Below are positions 1 through 8,597 of a DNA stretch of 64,000 nucleotides, piece after piece. The stretch's first letter is position 1, and every line of letters begins with the position of its first letter. The notes under the pieces were generated by a model. It was given only the letters and a program-made list of their open reading frames with translations, was not told the DNA's origin and made no database searches. This stretch comes from Granulosicoccus sp964390335. Lineage in GTDB: Bacteria; Pseudomonadota; Gammaproteobacteria; Granulosicoccales; Granulosicoccaceae. The translations under genes and the position numbers were made by a program. The DNA is taken from positions 10,750 to 74,749 of the forward strand of contig CAYMHU010000015.1 of the NCBI GenBank assembly GCA_964390335.1, given 5' to 3'.

Positions 1-1863
1 TAAATTATTGCCGCTGGCACCTTTAATATAAATCCACTCTTTACCCGCTTTAATGCGCTGCGGCACGGCTATGGATTTCTTGCCGCTCAGGTATTGACCC
101 GTCAGCGATTTTTTATTTTTCATGATAGCGCTGGGTGCACCTTTGGCCACGATTTCACCACCGTGTTTACCCGCGCGTGGGCCAATATCCAATACATAGT
201 CTGCCGCGCGAATGGCATCTTCATCGTGTTCAACAACGATAACCGTGTTACCGATATCGCGAAGATACTTCAGCGTTTGCAGGAGTTTATCGTTGTCACG
301 TTGATGTAGACCTATTGACGGCTCATCTAACACATACAAAACACCCATAAGACCAGCACCAATTTGGCTGGCTAAACGAATACGCTGAGCCTCACCGCCG
401 GACAAGGTACTTGCGCTTCTATCGATCGATAAGTAGTTCAGGCCAACGTTAACCAGGAAGCTTAAGCGCTGGGAAATCTCGGCGGTAATTTTTTCGCCCA
501 CTTCTTTGCGTTGACCTTTGAGTTTTAAGTCGTCGATCAGTGTTTTTGCTTCGCCAATCGAAACCCGCGTTATATCTTGGATATGATGTTGGTTAACCAG
601 TACATGACGTGCGGCTTCGTTGAGCCTTGATCCATTACAGCTTTTGCATTCTTGTGAAGATAATAATTTGGCCAATTCGTCTCTCACGTGAGCTGATTCA
701 GTTTCACGATAACGGCGTTGCAGGGTAGGGATAATGCCTTCAAATGTGCGTACCGTTTTACGCACAGCACGCCCTGTTTCTACTTTATGCACGAAGGTGA
801 TTTCTTCCTTGCCGCTACCGTATAAAACGACTTTCTGATGTTTTTTGGCCAGCTTGTTAAACGGTTTATTGATATCAAAACCGTAGTGCTTGCCCAGACT
901 TTGAATCATTTGATAGTAAAATGTTGACTGTTTATCCCAGCCACGTATGGCTCCGCCGGATAAACTGAGTTCGCCGTCGGTGACGACCATGTCAGGATCA
1001 AAAAACTGGCTTTGTCCCAAGCCGTCACATTCAGTACATGCACCATGCGGACTATTAAACGAAAACGCGCGCGGTTCCAGTGCGGGAACCGAATAGCCAC
1101 AAACTGAGCAGGCGAACAGAGCTGAGAACACCGTGTCGTCAATACTGCCATCAAGCCCCGTGACAATCGCCGTGCCTTCACCTAATGCGGTGGCTGTTTC
1201 TAAAGACTCGGCTAAGCGTAAGCCAATATCCGGTCGTACTTTGAATCGGTCAACCACGACTTCTATGGTGTGATTCTTTTTAGCGGCAAGTTTAATTTCG
1301 CCTTCCAACTCGGTAATGCTGCCATCGATACGGGCTCTGATATAACCCTGACTTCGCAGGCTATCGAGTACCGTGGCATGGTCGCCTTTGCGATCTTTCA
1401 CTACCGGTGCCAGCAGTGCAACCGCTTCGCCCTCCGGTCTTGCTAATATGTGATCCACCATTTGGCTGATGGTTTGGGCTTCCAACGGCTCGTTGTGTGT
1501 TGGGCACATGGGAACGCCCGTGCGCGCAAACAGCAAGCGCAGGTAGTCATAGACTTCGGTGATCGTACCCACAGTTGAACGCGGGTTATGCGACGTGGAT
1601 TTTTGCTCAATGGAGATAGCCGGTGACAGCCCGTCAATCATATCGACGTCGGGCTTCTCCATGACGGACAAGAACTGGCGTGCGTACGTGGACAATGATT
1701 CCACATACCGCCGCTGACCCTCGGCAAACAAGGTATCGAATGCCAGCGAAGACTTGCCGGAACCTGATAATCCAGTGATAACAATGAGCTTGTCGCGCGG
1801 GAGGTCAGCATCAACATTTTTCAGGTTGTGCGTTCTCGCTCCACGAATCCGAATGCTGTCCAT
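1..1863 (-). CDS. uvrA: UvrABC excinuclease subunit A, 5' part (C-terminus outside window)
   Basis: UvrA is the ATPase that recognises DNA damage in nucleotide excision repair and loads UvrB. Only the first 621 codons are present; the gene runs off the left edge. Reading the minus strand from the ATG at 1863, the protein opens MDSIRIRGARTHNLKNVD and has a Walker A motif GLSGSGKSS near residue 31. A zinc-binding Cys-x-x-Cys follows near residue 275 (PHGACTECDG). The ABC signature LSGGEAQRIRLASQ and the Walker B region YVLDEPSIGLHQRD lie near residues 490-530. The second ATPase half is missing only because of the window edge. It is divergent from yajR. I saw no convincing LexA box in the gap. 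The family call is very secure. Confidence 0.97.
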   Translation of the reverse strand, partial: MDSIRIRGARTHNLKNVDADLPRDKLIVITGLSGSGKSSLAFDTLFAEGQRRYVESLSTYARQFLSVMEKPDVDMIDGLSPAISIEQKSTSHNPRSTVGTITEVYDYLRLLFARTGVPMCPTHNEPLEAQTISQMVDHILARPEGEAVALLAPVVKDRKGDHATVLDSLRSQGYIRARIDGSITELEGEIKLAAKKNHTIEVVVDRFKVRPDIGLRLAESLETATALGEGTAIVTGLDGSIDDTVFSALFACSVCGYSVPALEPRAFSFNSPHGACTECDGLGQSQFFDPDMVVTDGELSLSGGAIRGWDKQSTFYYQMIQSLGKHYGFDINKPFNKLAKKHQKVVLYGSGKEEITFVHKVETGRAVRKTVRTFEGIIPTLQRRYRETESAHVRDELAKLLSSQECKSCNGSRLNEAARHVLVNQHHIQDITRVSIGEAKTLIDDLKLKGQRKEVGEKITAEISQRLSFLVNVGLNYLSIDRSASTLSGGEAQRIRLASQIGAGLMGVLYVLDEPSIGLHQRDNDKLLQTLKYLRDIGNTVIVVEHDEDAIRAADYVLDIGPRAGKHGGEIVAKGAPSAIMKNKKSLTGQYLSGKKSIAVPQRIKAGKEWIYIKGASGNNL

Positions 1864-1960
1864 CAATAACCCAAAGTTGGCAGTGCAGAACTGGTAATAT
1901 AACGCCTTTGCAGTCACTACGGGCATCCGCACATTGTCAGCATCAACCGAATCGAGCGCC

Positions 1961-3295
1961 ATGCTGCCGGTCGAGCGCCGCGCGGCACTCTCGCTTGCGC
2001 TCATTTACATGGTTCGCATGCTGGGCTTGTTTATTATCCTGCCAGTATTTGCGTTGTTTGCCAGCGATTTCGATAAGAGCACACCGTTTTTAATCGGCTT
2101 GGCCTTGGGCATCTACGGCCTGTTTCAGGCCATGTTACAAATTCCGTTTGGTTTGTTGTCCGACCGTATCGGCCGTAAGAAGACGATCGCTATGGGGCTT
2201 GTGTTTATGATCGTTGGGTCGGTGGTGGCTGCAATGGCCGACTCTATCTATATGGTTATTCTGGGTCGAGCTTTGCAGGGTGCCGGTGCAATTACTGCTG
2301 CGCTCATGGCTTTGGCGGCGGATTTGTCGCGCGATGAACAACGCACCAAAATGATGGCTACATTGGGTGCCAGCATTGGTTTTTCGTTCTTGTTGGCATT
2401 ATTACTGGGACCATTACTCATCAAGGTGTTCTCGGTCAGTATGCTGTTTTGGCTCACAGCTGTGATGGCTTCATTGGCGCTACTGATGCTGTTTACCATT
2501 GTGCCGGATCCCAAAGTCAGTGGCTTTAGTGCGGATACCAGTGTCAACACTTCCACATTACGTGAGCTTGTCAGCAACAATCAGCTGTTGCGGCTTAATG
2601 TCAGTATATTTTTTCTGCATTTATTGATCACTGCTACATTCGTGGCCGTTCCATTGTTATTGCGTGACAATGCCAACTTGCTGCAAGGCGATCATTGGCA
2701 GGTGTACCTACCGGCCATGTTGCTTTCGGTGTTGGTCATGGTGCCGATGATTATTGTTGCGGAGCGGTATCGACTTATGCGTAATGTGTTGTTGGCATGC
2801 GTTGTTGGGCTGTTGGTTACGCAAGTACTTTTTGCATCAGTGCCAACTTCCTTGCTGGTGTTATTTTCATGCGTTGTGCTTTTTTTCTGTTTCCTCAACA
2901 CCTTAGAAGCTTTATTACCCTCTTTGGTCTCGAGGGTTGCGCCAGCGGGCTCACGCGGCAGTGCTACGGGTATCTATTCCAGCAGTCAATTTCTGGGTGC
3001 GTTCGTTGGCGGCGCTGGCGGTGGCTGGTTGCTGGGCAAACTCGGTTTTGGTGGTTTGTTTTTGGCCATGGCAGGTGTTTGTGTGGTGTGGTTGCTGTGT
3101 CTGTGGCATTTCGTGCCACCAAAGGCTGTTAAAACGCATCGTCGGGTATTGAATGATCAGGAACTCGCCACTAATGAGGCCGAATTGCGCGCGAAACTCG
3201 TGGCGGAGCCTGGCGTGGAGGAGGTCATGATCTCGCTCAAAGAGGGCATTGCCTATATGAAAGTAGACAAGACGACGTTTCGGCCTTCGGCCTGA
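1961..3295 (+). CDS. yajR: MFS transporter of the YajR family with C-terminal YAM domain
   Basis: A 12-helix major facilitator superfamily efflux-type permease of the inner membrane. Motif A (GLLSDRIGRKK) lies between helices 2 and 3, and further family motifs such as LGRALQGAGAI follow. After the last helix there is a soluble tail of about 60 residues (from LNDQELATNEAE to the end), as in E. coli YajR, whose C-terminal ferredoxin-like domain is called YAM. The tail here is a few residues shorter than the E. coli one. The ATG at 1961 gives a start MLPVERRAA that aligns with the E. coli protein; a TTG at 1934 would add nine residues. Neither has a clear ribosome binding site. The transported substrate is unknown. 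It lies between uvrA (divergent) and ssb, a common gammaproteobacterial order. Confidence 0.85.
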   Translation: MLPVERRAALSLALIYMVRMLGLFIILPVFALFASDFDKSTPFLIGLALGIYGLFQAMLQIPFGLLSDRIGRKKTIAMGLVFMIVGSVVAAMADSIYMVILGRALQGAGAITAALMALAADLSRDEQRTKMMATLGASIGFSFLLALLLGPLLIKVFSVSMLFWLTAVMASLALLMLFTIVPDPKVSGFSADTSVNTSTLRELVSNNQLLRLNVSIFFLHLLITATFVAVPLLLRDNANLLQGDHWQVYLPAMLLSVLVMVPMIIVAERYRLMRNVLLACVVGLLVTQVLFASVPTSLLVLFSCVVLFFCFLNTLEALLPSLVSRVAPAGSRGSATGIYSSSQFLGAFVGGAGGGWLLGKLGFGGLFLAMAGVCVVWLLCLWHFVPPKAVKTHRRVLNDQELATNEAELRAKLVAEPGVEEVMISLKEGIAYMKVDKTTFRPSA

Positions 3296-3390
3296 TTGCG
3301 GTACAATCAGGGTCAGCCAGGGCACGTTGCACTGGTGCGCCAGACCGCTAAGGAACAGGCGGATGATTACACTTTTTAGGAGATAGAAGC

Positions 3391-3849
3391 ATGGCCAGAG
3401 GCGTCAATAAAGTCATTATCGTGGGCAATTTGGGTAACGACCCGGAAGTTCGCTACACCCCGAGCGGCAGTGCCGTGACCAATATCAGCATTGCAACTTC
3501 GGAATCCTGGACCGATAAAAACACCGGTCAAAAACAAGAGCGCACAGAGTGGCATCGCGTTACGCTGTTTAACCGTCTGGGCGAGATCGCAGGTGAGTAT
3601 TGCCGCAAAGGTTCGCAGGTTTATATCGAAGGCTCATTGCGCACCGACAAATACCAAGACAAAAAAACCGGTGAAGACCGCTATTCAACCGGCATCATTG
3701 CGAATAACCTGCAACTGCTGGGAAGTCGTAACGATAACAGCGGTGGAGACTTCGCTCAGCGCAACGCAGCACCCGCGCAAAATCAACCCCAGCAACCTGC
3801 CATGGCTACCGCCGGTGGCGCTGAATTTGACGACGATATACCTTTCTAG
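3391..3849 (+). CDS. ssb: Single-stranded DNA-binding protein
   Basis: SSB coats single-stranded DNA in replication, recombination and repair and recruits partners through its acidic tip. The 152-residue protein has the OB fold in the first ~110 residues (MARGVNKVIIVGNLGNDPE, then conserved WHRVTLFNRLGEIAGEY). A glutamine/proline-rich flexible linker follows. The canonical C-terminal tip DDDIPF is intact. An AGGAG ribosome binding site lies about 8 bases before the ATG at 3391. A hairpin follows the stop codon. Length and all key features match the family. Confidence 0.98.
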   Translation: MARGVNKVIIVGNLGNDPEVRYTPSGSAVTNISIATSESWTDKNTGQKQERTEWHRVTLFNRLGEIAGEYCRKGSQVYIEGSLRTDKYQDKKTGEDRYSTGIIANNLQLLGSRNDNSGGDFAQRNAAPAQNQPQQPAMATAGGAEFDDDIPF

Positions 3850-3871
3850 TAAAGCCAAAAATCAGTCAATT

Positions 3872-3899
3872 AAGCCAAAATCTGCCGTTGTTTTGGCTT
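3872..3899 (+). terminator. Probable terminator after ssb
   Basis: A perfect 9-bp inverted repeat (AAGCCAAAA / TTTTGGCTT) with a 10-base loop sits 23 bases after the ssb stop. Its T-rich second arm could serve as a weak U-tract. A second copy of AAAGCCAAAA at 3851-3860 could pair with the same right arm, so two alternative hairpins are possible. The call rests on structure and position only. Confidence 0.5.
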
Positions 3900-3985
3900 T
3901 CGTGGAGATCCATAGGCGCTCGATCATACCGAGCGCCAATCTAGGTACGCTTACTGCAAGAGTAGGTTAATTCCAGGTGTAACCA

Positions 3986-5437
3986 ATGATCATGTTGAAA
4001 CATTCCGCATTACTGTGTGCGTTTGCATTAGCCGCGTGTGGCAACGCAGGATTTGATGAGGCGCGCAAATTCAGAGCCGCTGTTGATTCTACGCAGTCTA
4101 AGTTACTCAGCCGTCCCGTCATCAGCAAATCCCCGGAGTTGGCCGCCGCCGCTAAACGCGTAATCAACGAACCGGCTCGGATGTGTGAAGGTGCGATTAC
4201 AGACACCAGAAATGTTGTAATTCCAGCAGTCGCAAAGCCGCCGTATTTGAAATATTACAAAGACCCAGCGTTTGGCAGCAAGGTTATTCGTATTACCAAT
4301 AGCGGTTTGGATGAAGTACGCAAACCTCCTTACAGCACGATGCAAGCGTGGAACGCGGATGAGTCATTAATATTGTTATACCGTACTGGTGGCAAAGTGG
4401 ACGGGTATCACTTTTTGCTTGACGGCCATACGTATCAGCCCATTAAAAAATTAAATATATTCCCGGCAGATTTAGAAGAAATTTTTTGGAGTCACACCGA
4501 CCCTGATAAATTTTATTATGTCAGCACGAAGTATCTCGACTTTGCCGCTTTCAGGGAATACAGCGTAAGCACCGGGAAATCAAAAACCATTGCGAAATTT
4601 AGTCAGCTTTGTGGGTTGGATGGCGTGCCTACCGGTGGTGGTGATATCCACATGCAGTCTTTCGACGATGATTTGTTCGGATTTCGATGTGAATCAGAAG
4701 ACGATGTTTATAAAATGTTTTCCTATCGCATCAGCACCGGCGAAACCGTGGTGCAACCCATTGGCGAAGGTACTGAATGGGAACAATGGACTGCACCAAC
4801 ACCAGCTCCGAGCGGGGATCGATTTTGGTATCAGGGCGTTGTGCTTGGTACCGATTTAAAAACCGTTGAGCGCAAGCTTGATTTATATAAATCGGGTGAG
4901 CATTCTAATGTTGGGTTAACGCACGATGGTCAGGATGCGTTGTATCAAGTGGCATTCAATGAGAGTCCCGACGGTTGTCAGGGTGATGCTGGCAAAGGTG
5001 TAGGGCACTTGGTTGAACACAATTTAGAGACGGGTGACTGCAGGGTTATTATCGGGCAAGCACAGGGTTATCCGTATACCACCAGTAGCACACATATTTC
5101 TGCGCAAGCTTATTTGCGGCCAGGCTGGGTGCTGAATTCCAGTGTGGGCAATTCCAGTCAGTTGGATTACTTTACAAATAAACTCCGAGCGCCTGCGATG
5201 TTCTCCGAGATTTACCTGACCAACACCGACCCTGATAACACGGAGATCTGTCGCTTAGCGCATCATCGTTCTTTCGGTAAGAGTGCCGAGAACGGTGATT
5301 ACTTGTCGTATTTTGGCGAGCCACACGCCACGATTAGTCCATCAGGCACACGCATTTTGTTCGGGTCAGACTGGTACGACTCGGGCTCGGTCGACAGTTA
5401 CGTGATTGAACTGCCAGGCTATAAAAAGCCGCAGTAA
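3986..5437 (+). CDS. Lipoprotein with beta-propeller-like fold, function unknown
   Basis: A 483-residue protein with a lipoprotein signal peptide: a short hydrophobic stretch ending in the lipobox LAAC, so Cys18 should be lipidated. An in-frame ATG at 3992 is an alternative start. The mature part has repeated blade-like segments, for example around YSTMQAWNADESLILLYR, IFWSHTDPDKFYYVS and HATISPSGTRILFGSDW. These resemble TolB-like or oligogalacturonate-lyase-like beta-propellers that open with a sentence such as 'W..DES.ILLY'. I do not recognise a catalytic motif. It stands alone between ssb and metK, with a hairpin after it. A periplasmic or outer-membrane binding or polysaccharide-lyase role is possible but unproven. 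Confidence 0.75.
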   Translation: MIMLKHSALLCAFALAACGNAGFDEARKFRAAVDSTQSKLLSRPVISKSPELAAAAKRVINEPARMCEGAITDTRNVVIPAVAKPPYLKYYKDPAFGSKVIRITNSGLDEVRKPPYSTMQAWNADESLILLYRTGGKVDGYHFLLDGHTYQPIKKLNIFPADLEEIFWSHTDPDKFYYVSTKYLDFAAFREYSVSTGKSKTIAKFSQLCGLDGVPTGGGDIHMQSFDDDLFGFRCESEDDVYKMFSYRISTGETVVQPIGEGTEWEQWTAPTPAPSGDRFWYQGVVLGTDLKTVERKLDLYKSGEHSNVGLTHDGQDALYQVAFNESPDGCQGDAGKGVGHLVEHNLETGDCRVIIGQAQGYPYTTSSTHISAQAYLRPGWVLNSSVGNSSQLDYFTNKLRAPAMFSEIYLTNTDPDNTEICRLAHHRSFGKSAENGDYLSYFGEPHATISPSGTRILFGSDWYDSGSVDSYVIELPGYKKPQ

Positions 5438-5445
5438 GTCTCATT

Positions 5446-5471
5446 TGAGTCTGGTTGATCTGCCAGACTCA
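5446..5471 (+). terminator. Hairpin after the beta-propeller lipoprotein gene
   Basis: A perfect 9-bp stem (TGAGTCTGG / CCAGACTCA) with an 8-base loop starts 8 bases after the stop codon. There is no strong T-run behind it (TGTCTCATTTATC follows). Termination is therefore plausible but not certain. Confidence 0.5.
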
Positions 5472-5569
5472 TGTCTCATTTATCAATGATATTTACGCTC
5501 AAGCGCTTATGGCGCCTGGCTTTCGTGCCTCAGACCACTGATTTATACAATAAAAGCCGTTTTCGGAAC

Positions 5570-5593
5570 ACATATAAAGAAATCTTTATGTGT
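5570..5593. promoter_or_regulatory. 24-bp near-perfect palindrome upstream of metK (candidate operator)
   Basis: The core is ATAAAGA, two bases, TCTTTAT. It extends outward to ACA and TGT with a single mismatch, giving 10 of 11 pairs per arm. It ends 46 bases before the metK ATG at 5640, where a repressor could block transcription of metK-ahcY. SahR, an ArsR-family sensor of S-adenosylhomocysteine, controls such genes in several proteobacteria. I cannot confirm from memory that this is its motif, so the assignment is inference. As RNA it could also fold into a hairpin. Confidence 0.55.
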
Positions 5594-5639
5594 TTATATG
5601 TACAATGTCTGGGATTTTACGACTTCGAGACATGAACCA

Positions 5640-6809
5640 ATGGCAAACGACTACATTTTTACTTCTGAATCCGTATCTGAAGGGCATCCCGATAAGATGG
5701 CCGACGCAATTTCCGATGCGGTTCTGGACGCCTTGCTGGCACGCGATAAGAACTCGCGCGTTGCATGCGAAACCATGGTTAAAACCGGACTGGTCATTAT
5801 TGCCGGTGAGATCACCACCACAGCGTATGTTGATCTTGAAGAGCTAGTGCGTAAGACAGTAACCGGTATTGGTTACGATCGATCAGAAGTTGGTTTTGAT
5901 GGTGAAACCTGTGCTGTGCTGAATGGCATTGGTAAGCAGTCTCCGGATATTGCCCAAGGTGTTGATCGCTCAGCGCCGGAAGATCAAGGTGCCGGAGACC
6001 AAGGATTAATGTTTGGCTATGCGAACAATGAAACCGATGTTCTGATGCCCGCGCCCATTACATACTCTCACCGACTGGTTGAACAACAAGCCAAAGTTCG
6101 TCGCTCTGGCACCTTGCCTTGGTTACGCCCGGATGCAAAAAGTCAGGTGACGTTAAAATACTCTGACGGCAAGCCTGTGGGAATCGATGCGGTTGTGTTG
6201 TCAACGCAACACGACCCAGACGTGTCGTTATCGCAATTGCGCGAGGGTGTTATGGAGAATATCCTGAAGCCAATCTTGCCAGCATCGTGGCTAGATGCTT
6301 GCCCAAGCGAGAACATTCACATTAACCCAACCGGTAACTTCGTTATTGGCGGTCCTGTTGGCGACTGTGGTTTAACTGGCCGAAAAATTATTGTAGATAC
6401 CTACGGTGGTATGGCCCGGCACGGTGGCGGTGCGTTCTCTGGTAAAGACCCATCAAAGGTTGACCGCTCTGCAGCCTATGCAGGTCGCTATGTTGCAAAA
6501 AATGTGGTTGCAGCAGGTCTTGCTGATCGTTGCGAAATTCAGGTGTCTTACGCTATTGGTGTTGCTAAACCAACATCGGTAACGGTTGAAACGTTTGGCA
6601 CCGGTAAATTAGACGATGCTCGCATTGGTGACATCATTCAGGACGTGTTTGATTTACGACCCTATGGCATTGTGACGATGCTCGATCTGCTACGTCCTAT
6701 TTATCAACAAACGGCTGCTTATGGCCATTTTGGTCGTGAACACGCTGACTTCACGTGGGAAAAAACCGACCGCGTCGATGCGATTAAGCAAGCTGCCGGC
6801 ATCAGTTAA
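5640..6809 (+). CDS. metK: S-adenosylmethionine synthetase
   Basis: Makes S-adenosylmethionine from methionine and ATP in the cytoplasm. The 389-residue protein begins MANDYIFTSESVSEGHPDK, the family's standard N-terminus with the ATP-binding histidine. Also present are the GAGDQGLMFGYA motif and the glycine-rich GGGAFSGKDPSKVDRS signature. The ORF also has an in-frame ATG at 5598 that would add 14 residues with no family counterpart, so 5640 is preferred. A palindromic candidate operator lies upstream. ahcY follows after 34 bases, so the two genes form a methyl-cycle unit: SAM is made here, and its spent product is recycled next door. Confidence 0.97.
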   Translation: MANDYIFTSESVSEGHPDKMADAISDAVLDALLARDKNSRVACETMVKTGLVIIAGEITTTAYVDLEELVRKTVTGIGYDRSEVGFDGETCAVLNGIGKQSPDIAQGVDRSAPEDQGAGDQGLMFGYANNETDVLMPAPITYSHRLVEQQAKVRRSGTLPWLRPDAKSQVTLKYSDGKPVGIDAVVLSTQHDPDVSLSQLREGVMENILKPILPASWLDACPSENIHINPTGNFVIGGPVGDCGLTGRKIIVDTYGGMARHGGGAFSGKDPSKVDRSAAYAGRYVAKNVVAAGLADRCEIQVSYAIGVAKPTSVTVETFGTGKLDDARIGDIIQDVFDLRPYGIVTMLDLLRPIYQQTAAYGHFGREHADFTWEKTDRVDAIKQAAGIS

Positions 6810-6843
6810 TTAAACATACTTATTTTTTAGGAATACACACTTT

Positions 6844-8136
6844 ATGAGTACTGAAGACTACAAAGTCGCGGACATCGGCCTCGCCGAGTGGGGCCGTAAA
6901 GAAATCAGCATTGCTGAACATGAGATGCCAGGGTTGATGGCGCTGCGTGAAGAATTTGCCGGCTCCCAACCACTAAAAGGTGCCCGTATAGCAGGCTGCC
7001 TGCACATGACGATTCAAACCGCTGTGTTAATTGAGACACTGACCGCGCTGGGTGCTGAGGTGCGATGGTCTTCTTGCAACATCTTTTCAACTCAAGACCA
7101 AGCGGCTGCTGCAATTGCGGCTTCTGGTGTACCTGTGTTTGCCTGGAAAGGTGAGACGCAAGAAGAAGCAGAATGGTGTATTCATCAAACGATCAAAGGC
7201 CCAAATGGCTGGGTGCCAAATCTGATCTTGGATGATGGTGGTGACTTAACCGTGATGATGCATAACGATTATCCTGAACTGATGGCTGGCGTTAAGGGTC
7301 TCTCAGAAGAAACCACCACTGGCGTACACCGACTGGTTGAAATGGCCAAAGCCAATACCTTAAAAGTACCTGCCATTAACGTGAATGACTCGGTGACAAA
7401 GTCTAAGTTCGATAACCTGTATGGTTGCCGCGAATCTTTGTTAGATGGCATCAAGCGCGCTACTGACGTTATGGTTGCCGGTAAGGTTGCCGTTGTATTG
7501 GGTTACGGTGACGTAGGTAAGGGTTGTGCTCAAGCTTTCCGCGGTATGGGTGCAACAGTTATGGTTACCGAAGTTGATCCTATCTGTGCATTGCAGGCGG
7601 CGATGGAAGGTTATCGTGTTGTGAAGATGGATGATGTTGCAGGTGATGCCGATATCTTTGTTACGTGCACGGGTAATGTTAACGTTATTACTCACGATCA
7701 CATGCAAGCAATGCGTAACGAATCGATCGTTTGCAATATTGGTCACTTCGATAACGAAATCGATGTTGCCGGTTTACGCCAATACACATGGGATAACGTG
7801 AAGCCGCAAGTCGATCAAGTCATCTTCCCTGACGGTAAGCGCATTACATTGCTCGCTGAAGGTCGACTGGTCAATCTGGGTTGTGCAACAGGCCATCCTA
7901 GCTTTGTTATGTCTGCGTCTTTCACCAACCAGGTGTTGGCGCAAATTGAATTATGGGAGCGTGCGGAAAACTATTCGGTTGATGTACACGTGTTACCCAA
8001 AGCGCTGGATGAAAAAGTGGCGTCTTTGCACTTGACGAAAATTGGTGCACAGTTAACACAATTGTCGACCGAACAGGCTGAGTATCTGGGTGCAAATCCA
8101 GCTGGACCGTTCAAACCAGATCATTATCGTTACTAA
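6844..8136 (+). CDS. ahcY: S-adenosylhomocysteine hydrolase
   Basis: NAD-dependent hydrolysis of S-adenosylhomocysteine to homocysteine and adenosine, which relieves product inhibition of methyltransferases. It has 430 residues. Motifs seen are HMTIQTAVLIETL, the substrate region TTTGVHRL and NVNDSVTKSKFDN, the NAD-binding GYGDVGKG, and the conserved C-terminus KPDHYRY. The gene indicates the one-step SAH route rather than relying only on the Pfs/LuxS route used by E. coli. It is co-oriented with metK, with a TTTTTTAGGAA ribosome binding region. I saw no SAH riboswitch core in the 34-base gap. A long hairpin follows. Confidence 0.97.
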   Translation: MSTEDYKVADIGLAEWGRKEISIAEHEMPGLMALREEFAGSQPLKGARIAGCLHMTIQTAVLIETLTALGAEVRWSSCNIFSTQDQAAAAIAASGVPVFAWKGETQEEAEWCIHQTIKGPNGWVPNLILDDGGDLTVMMHNDYPELMAGVKGLSEETTTGVHRLVEMAKANTLKVPAINVNDSVTKSKFDNLYGCRESLLDGIKRATDVMVAGKVAVVLGYGDVGKGCAQAFRGMGATVMVTEVDPICALQAAMEGYRVVKMDDVAGDADIFVTCTGNVNVITHDHMQAMRNESIVCNIGHFDNEIDVAGLRQYTWDNVKPQVDQVIFPDGKRITLLAEGRLVNLGCATGHPSFVMSASFTNQVLAQIELWERAENYSVDVHVLPKALDEKVASLHLTKIGAQLTQLSTEQAEYLGANPAGPFKPDHYRY

Positions 8137-8154
8137 GCCTTATCTTTTTGTATA

Positions 8155-8192
8155 ACTTTGCGGCGGTAGGCAGAGCCTACCGCCTGCAAAGT
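8155..8192 (+). terminator. Strong hairpin after ahcY
   Basis: ACTTTGC plus GGCGGTAGGC pairs with GCCTACCGCC plus GCAAAGT. This is a 17-bp stem with one bulged T and a 3-base AGA loop. No T-run follows, so it may act as an RNA 3'-end stabiliser as much as an intrinsic terminator. A smaller stem (ATACCC / GGGTAT, 8194-8210) follows directly and overlaps the start of the next gene. Confidence 0.65.
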
Positions 8193-8202
8193 GATACCCT
8201 CG

Positions 8203-8550
8203 ATGGGTATGAGGCCCATTCATTCCAATCTTGTTGCGTGTATTCTTGTATTGCTGGGTGCGTGCTCCAGTCATACGCCATCAGATTTATTGGGCGACTG
8301 GCACGTTGAAGGTACCGAAAAGTATCTGGCAATCACACAAGAGAAAGGCGAGTATTCAGTTAAGTTATACGGTCCGCCGGTTGGGCCAAATAAACGTGTG
8401 CGCAGCCGAAAATTCACCGCAGTTATGAACGATGGCGTGCTGATCATGAAAATGCCGGAAGGCGACATTCCGGTGTTGTACAACCCCAATACTAAAACCA
8501 TTTTGTTAAACGCAAAATGGGAATATTCCAAGTTACCGGTAGAAAGCTAG
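8203..8550 (+). CDS. Small predicted lipoprotein, unknown function
   Basis: About 115 residues. The N-terminus (MGMRPIHSNLVACILVLLGAC) is a signal peptide ending in the lipobox LLGAC, so the protein is probably membrane-anchored through its cysteine. The mature part (DLLGDWHVEGTEKYLAI and following) looks like a small beta-rich domain of the lipocalin-like 'GDW' type, but I do not recognise a family. Starts at GTG 8191, ATG 8203 or ATG 8209 are all in frame; the upstream ones lie in the hairpin after ahcY. No clear ribosome binding site is visible. Confidence 0.7.
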   Translation: MGMRPIHSNLVACILVLLGACSSHTPSDLLGDWHVEGTEKYLAITQEKGEYSVKLYGPPVGPNKRVRSRKFTAVMNDGVLIMKMPEGDIPVLYNPNTKTILLNAKWEYSKLPVES

Positions 8551-8597
8551 TCGCATCGGCTATAGTTGATGTTCCAATGGCGTTTGAGTAGAAGCGA

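Noticed and set aside
1864..1960. LexA box between uvrA and yajR
   Set aside because: I looked for CTG-T-N8-A-CAG; only weak, partial matches are present.
5472..5639. SAM or SAH riboswitch upstream of metK
   Set aside because: I could not find the conserved cores; the palindrome is better explained as a protein-binding site.
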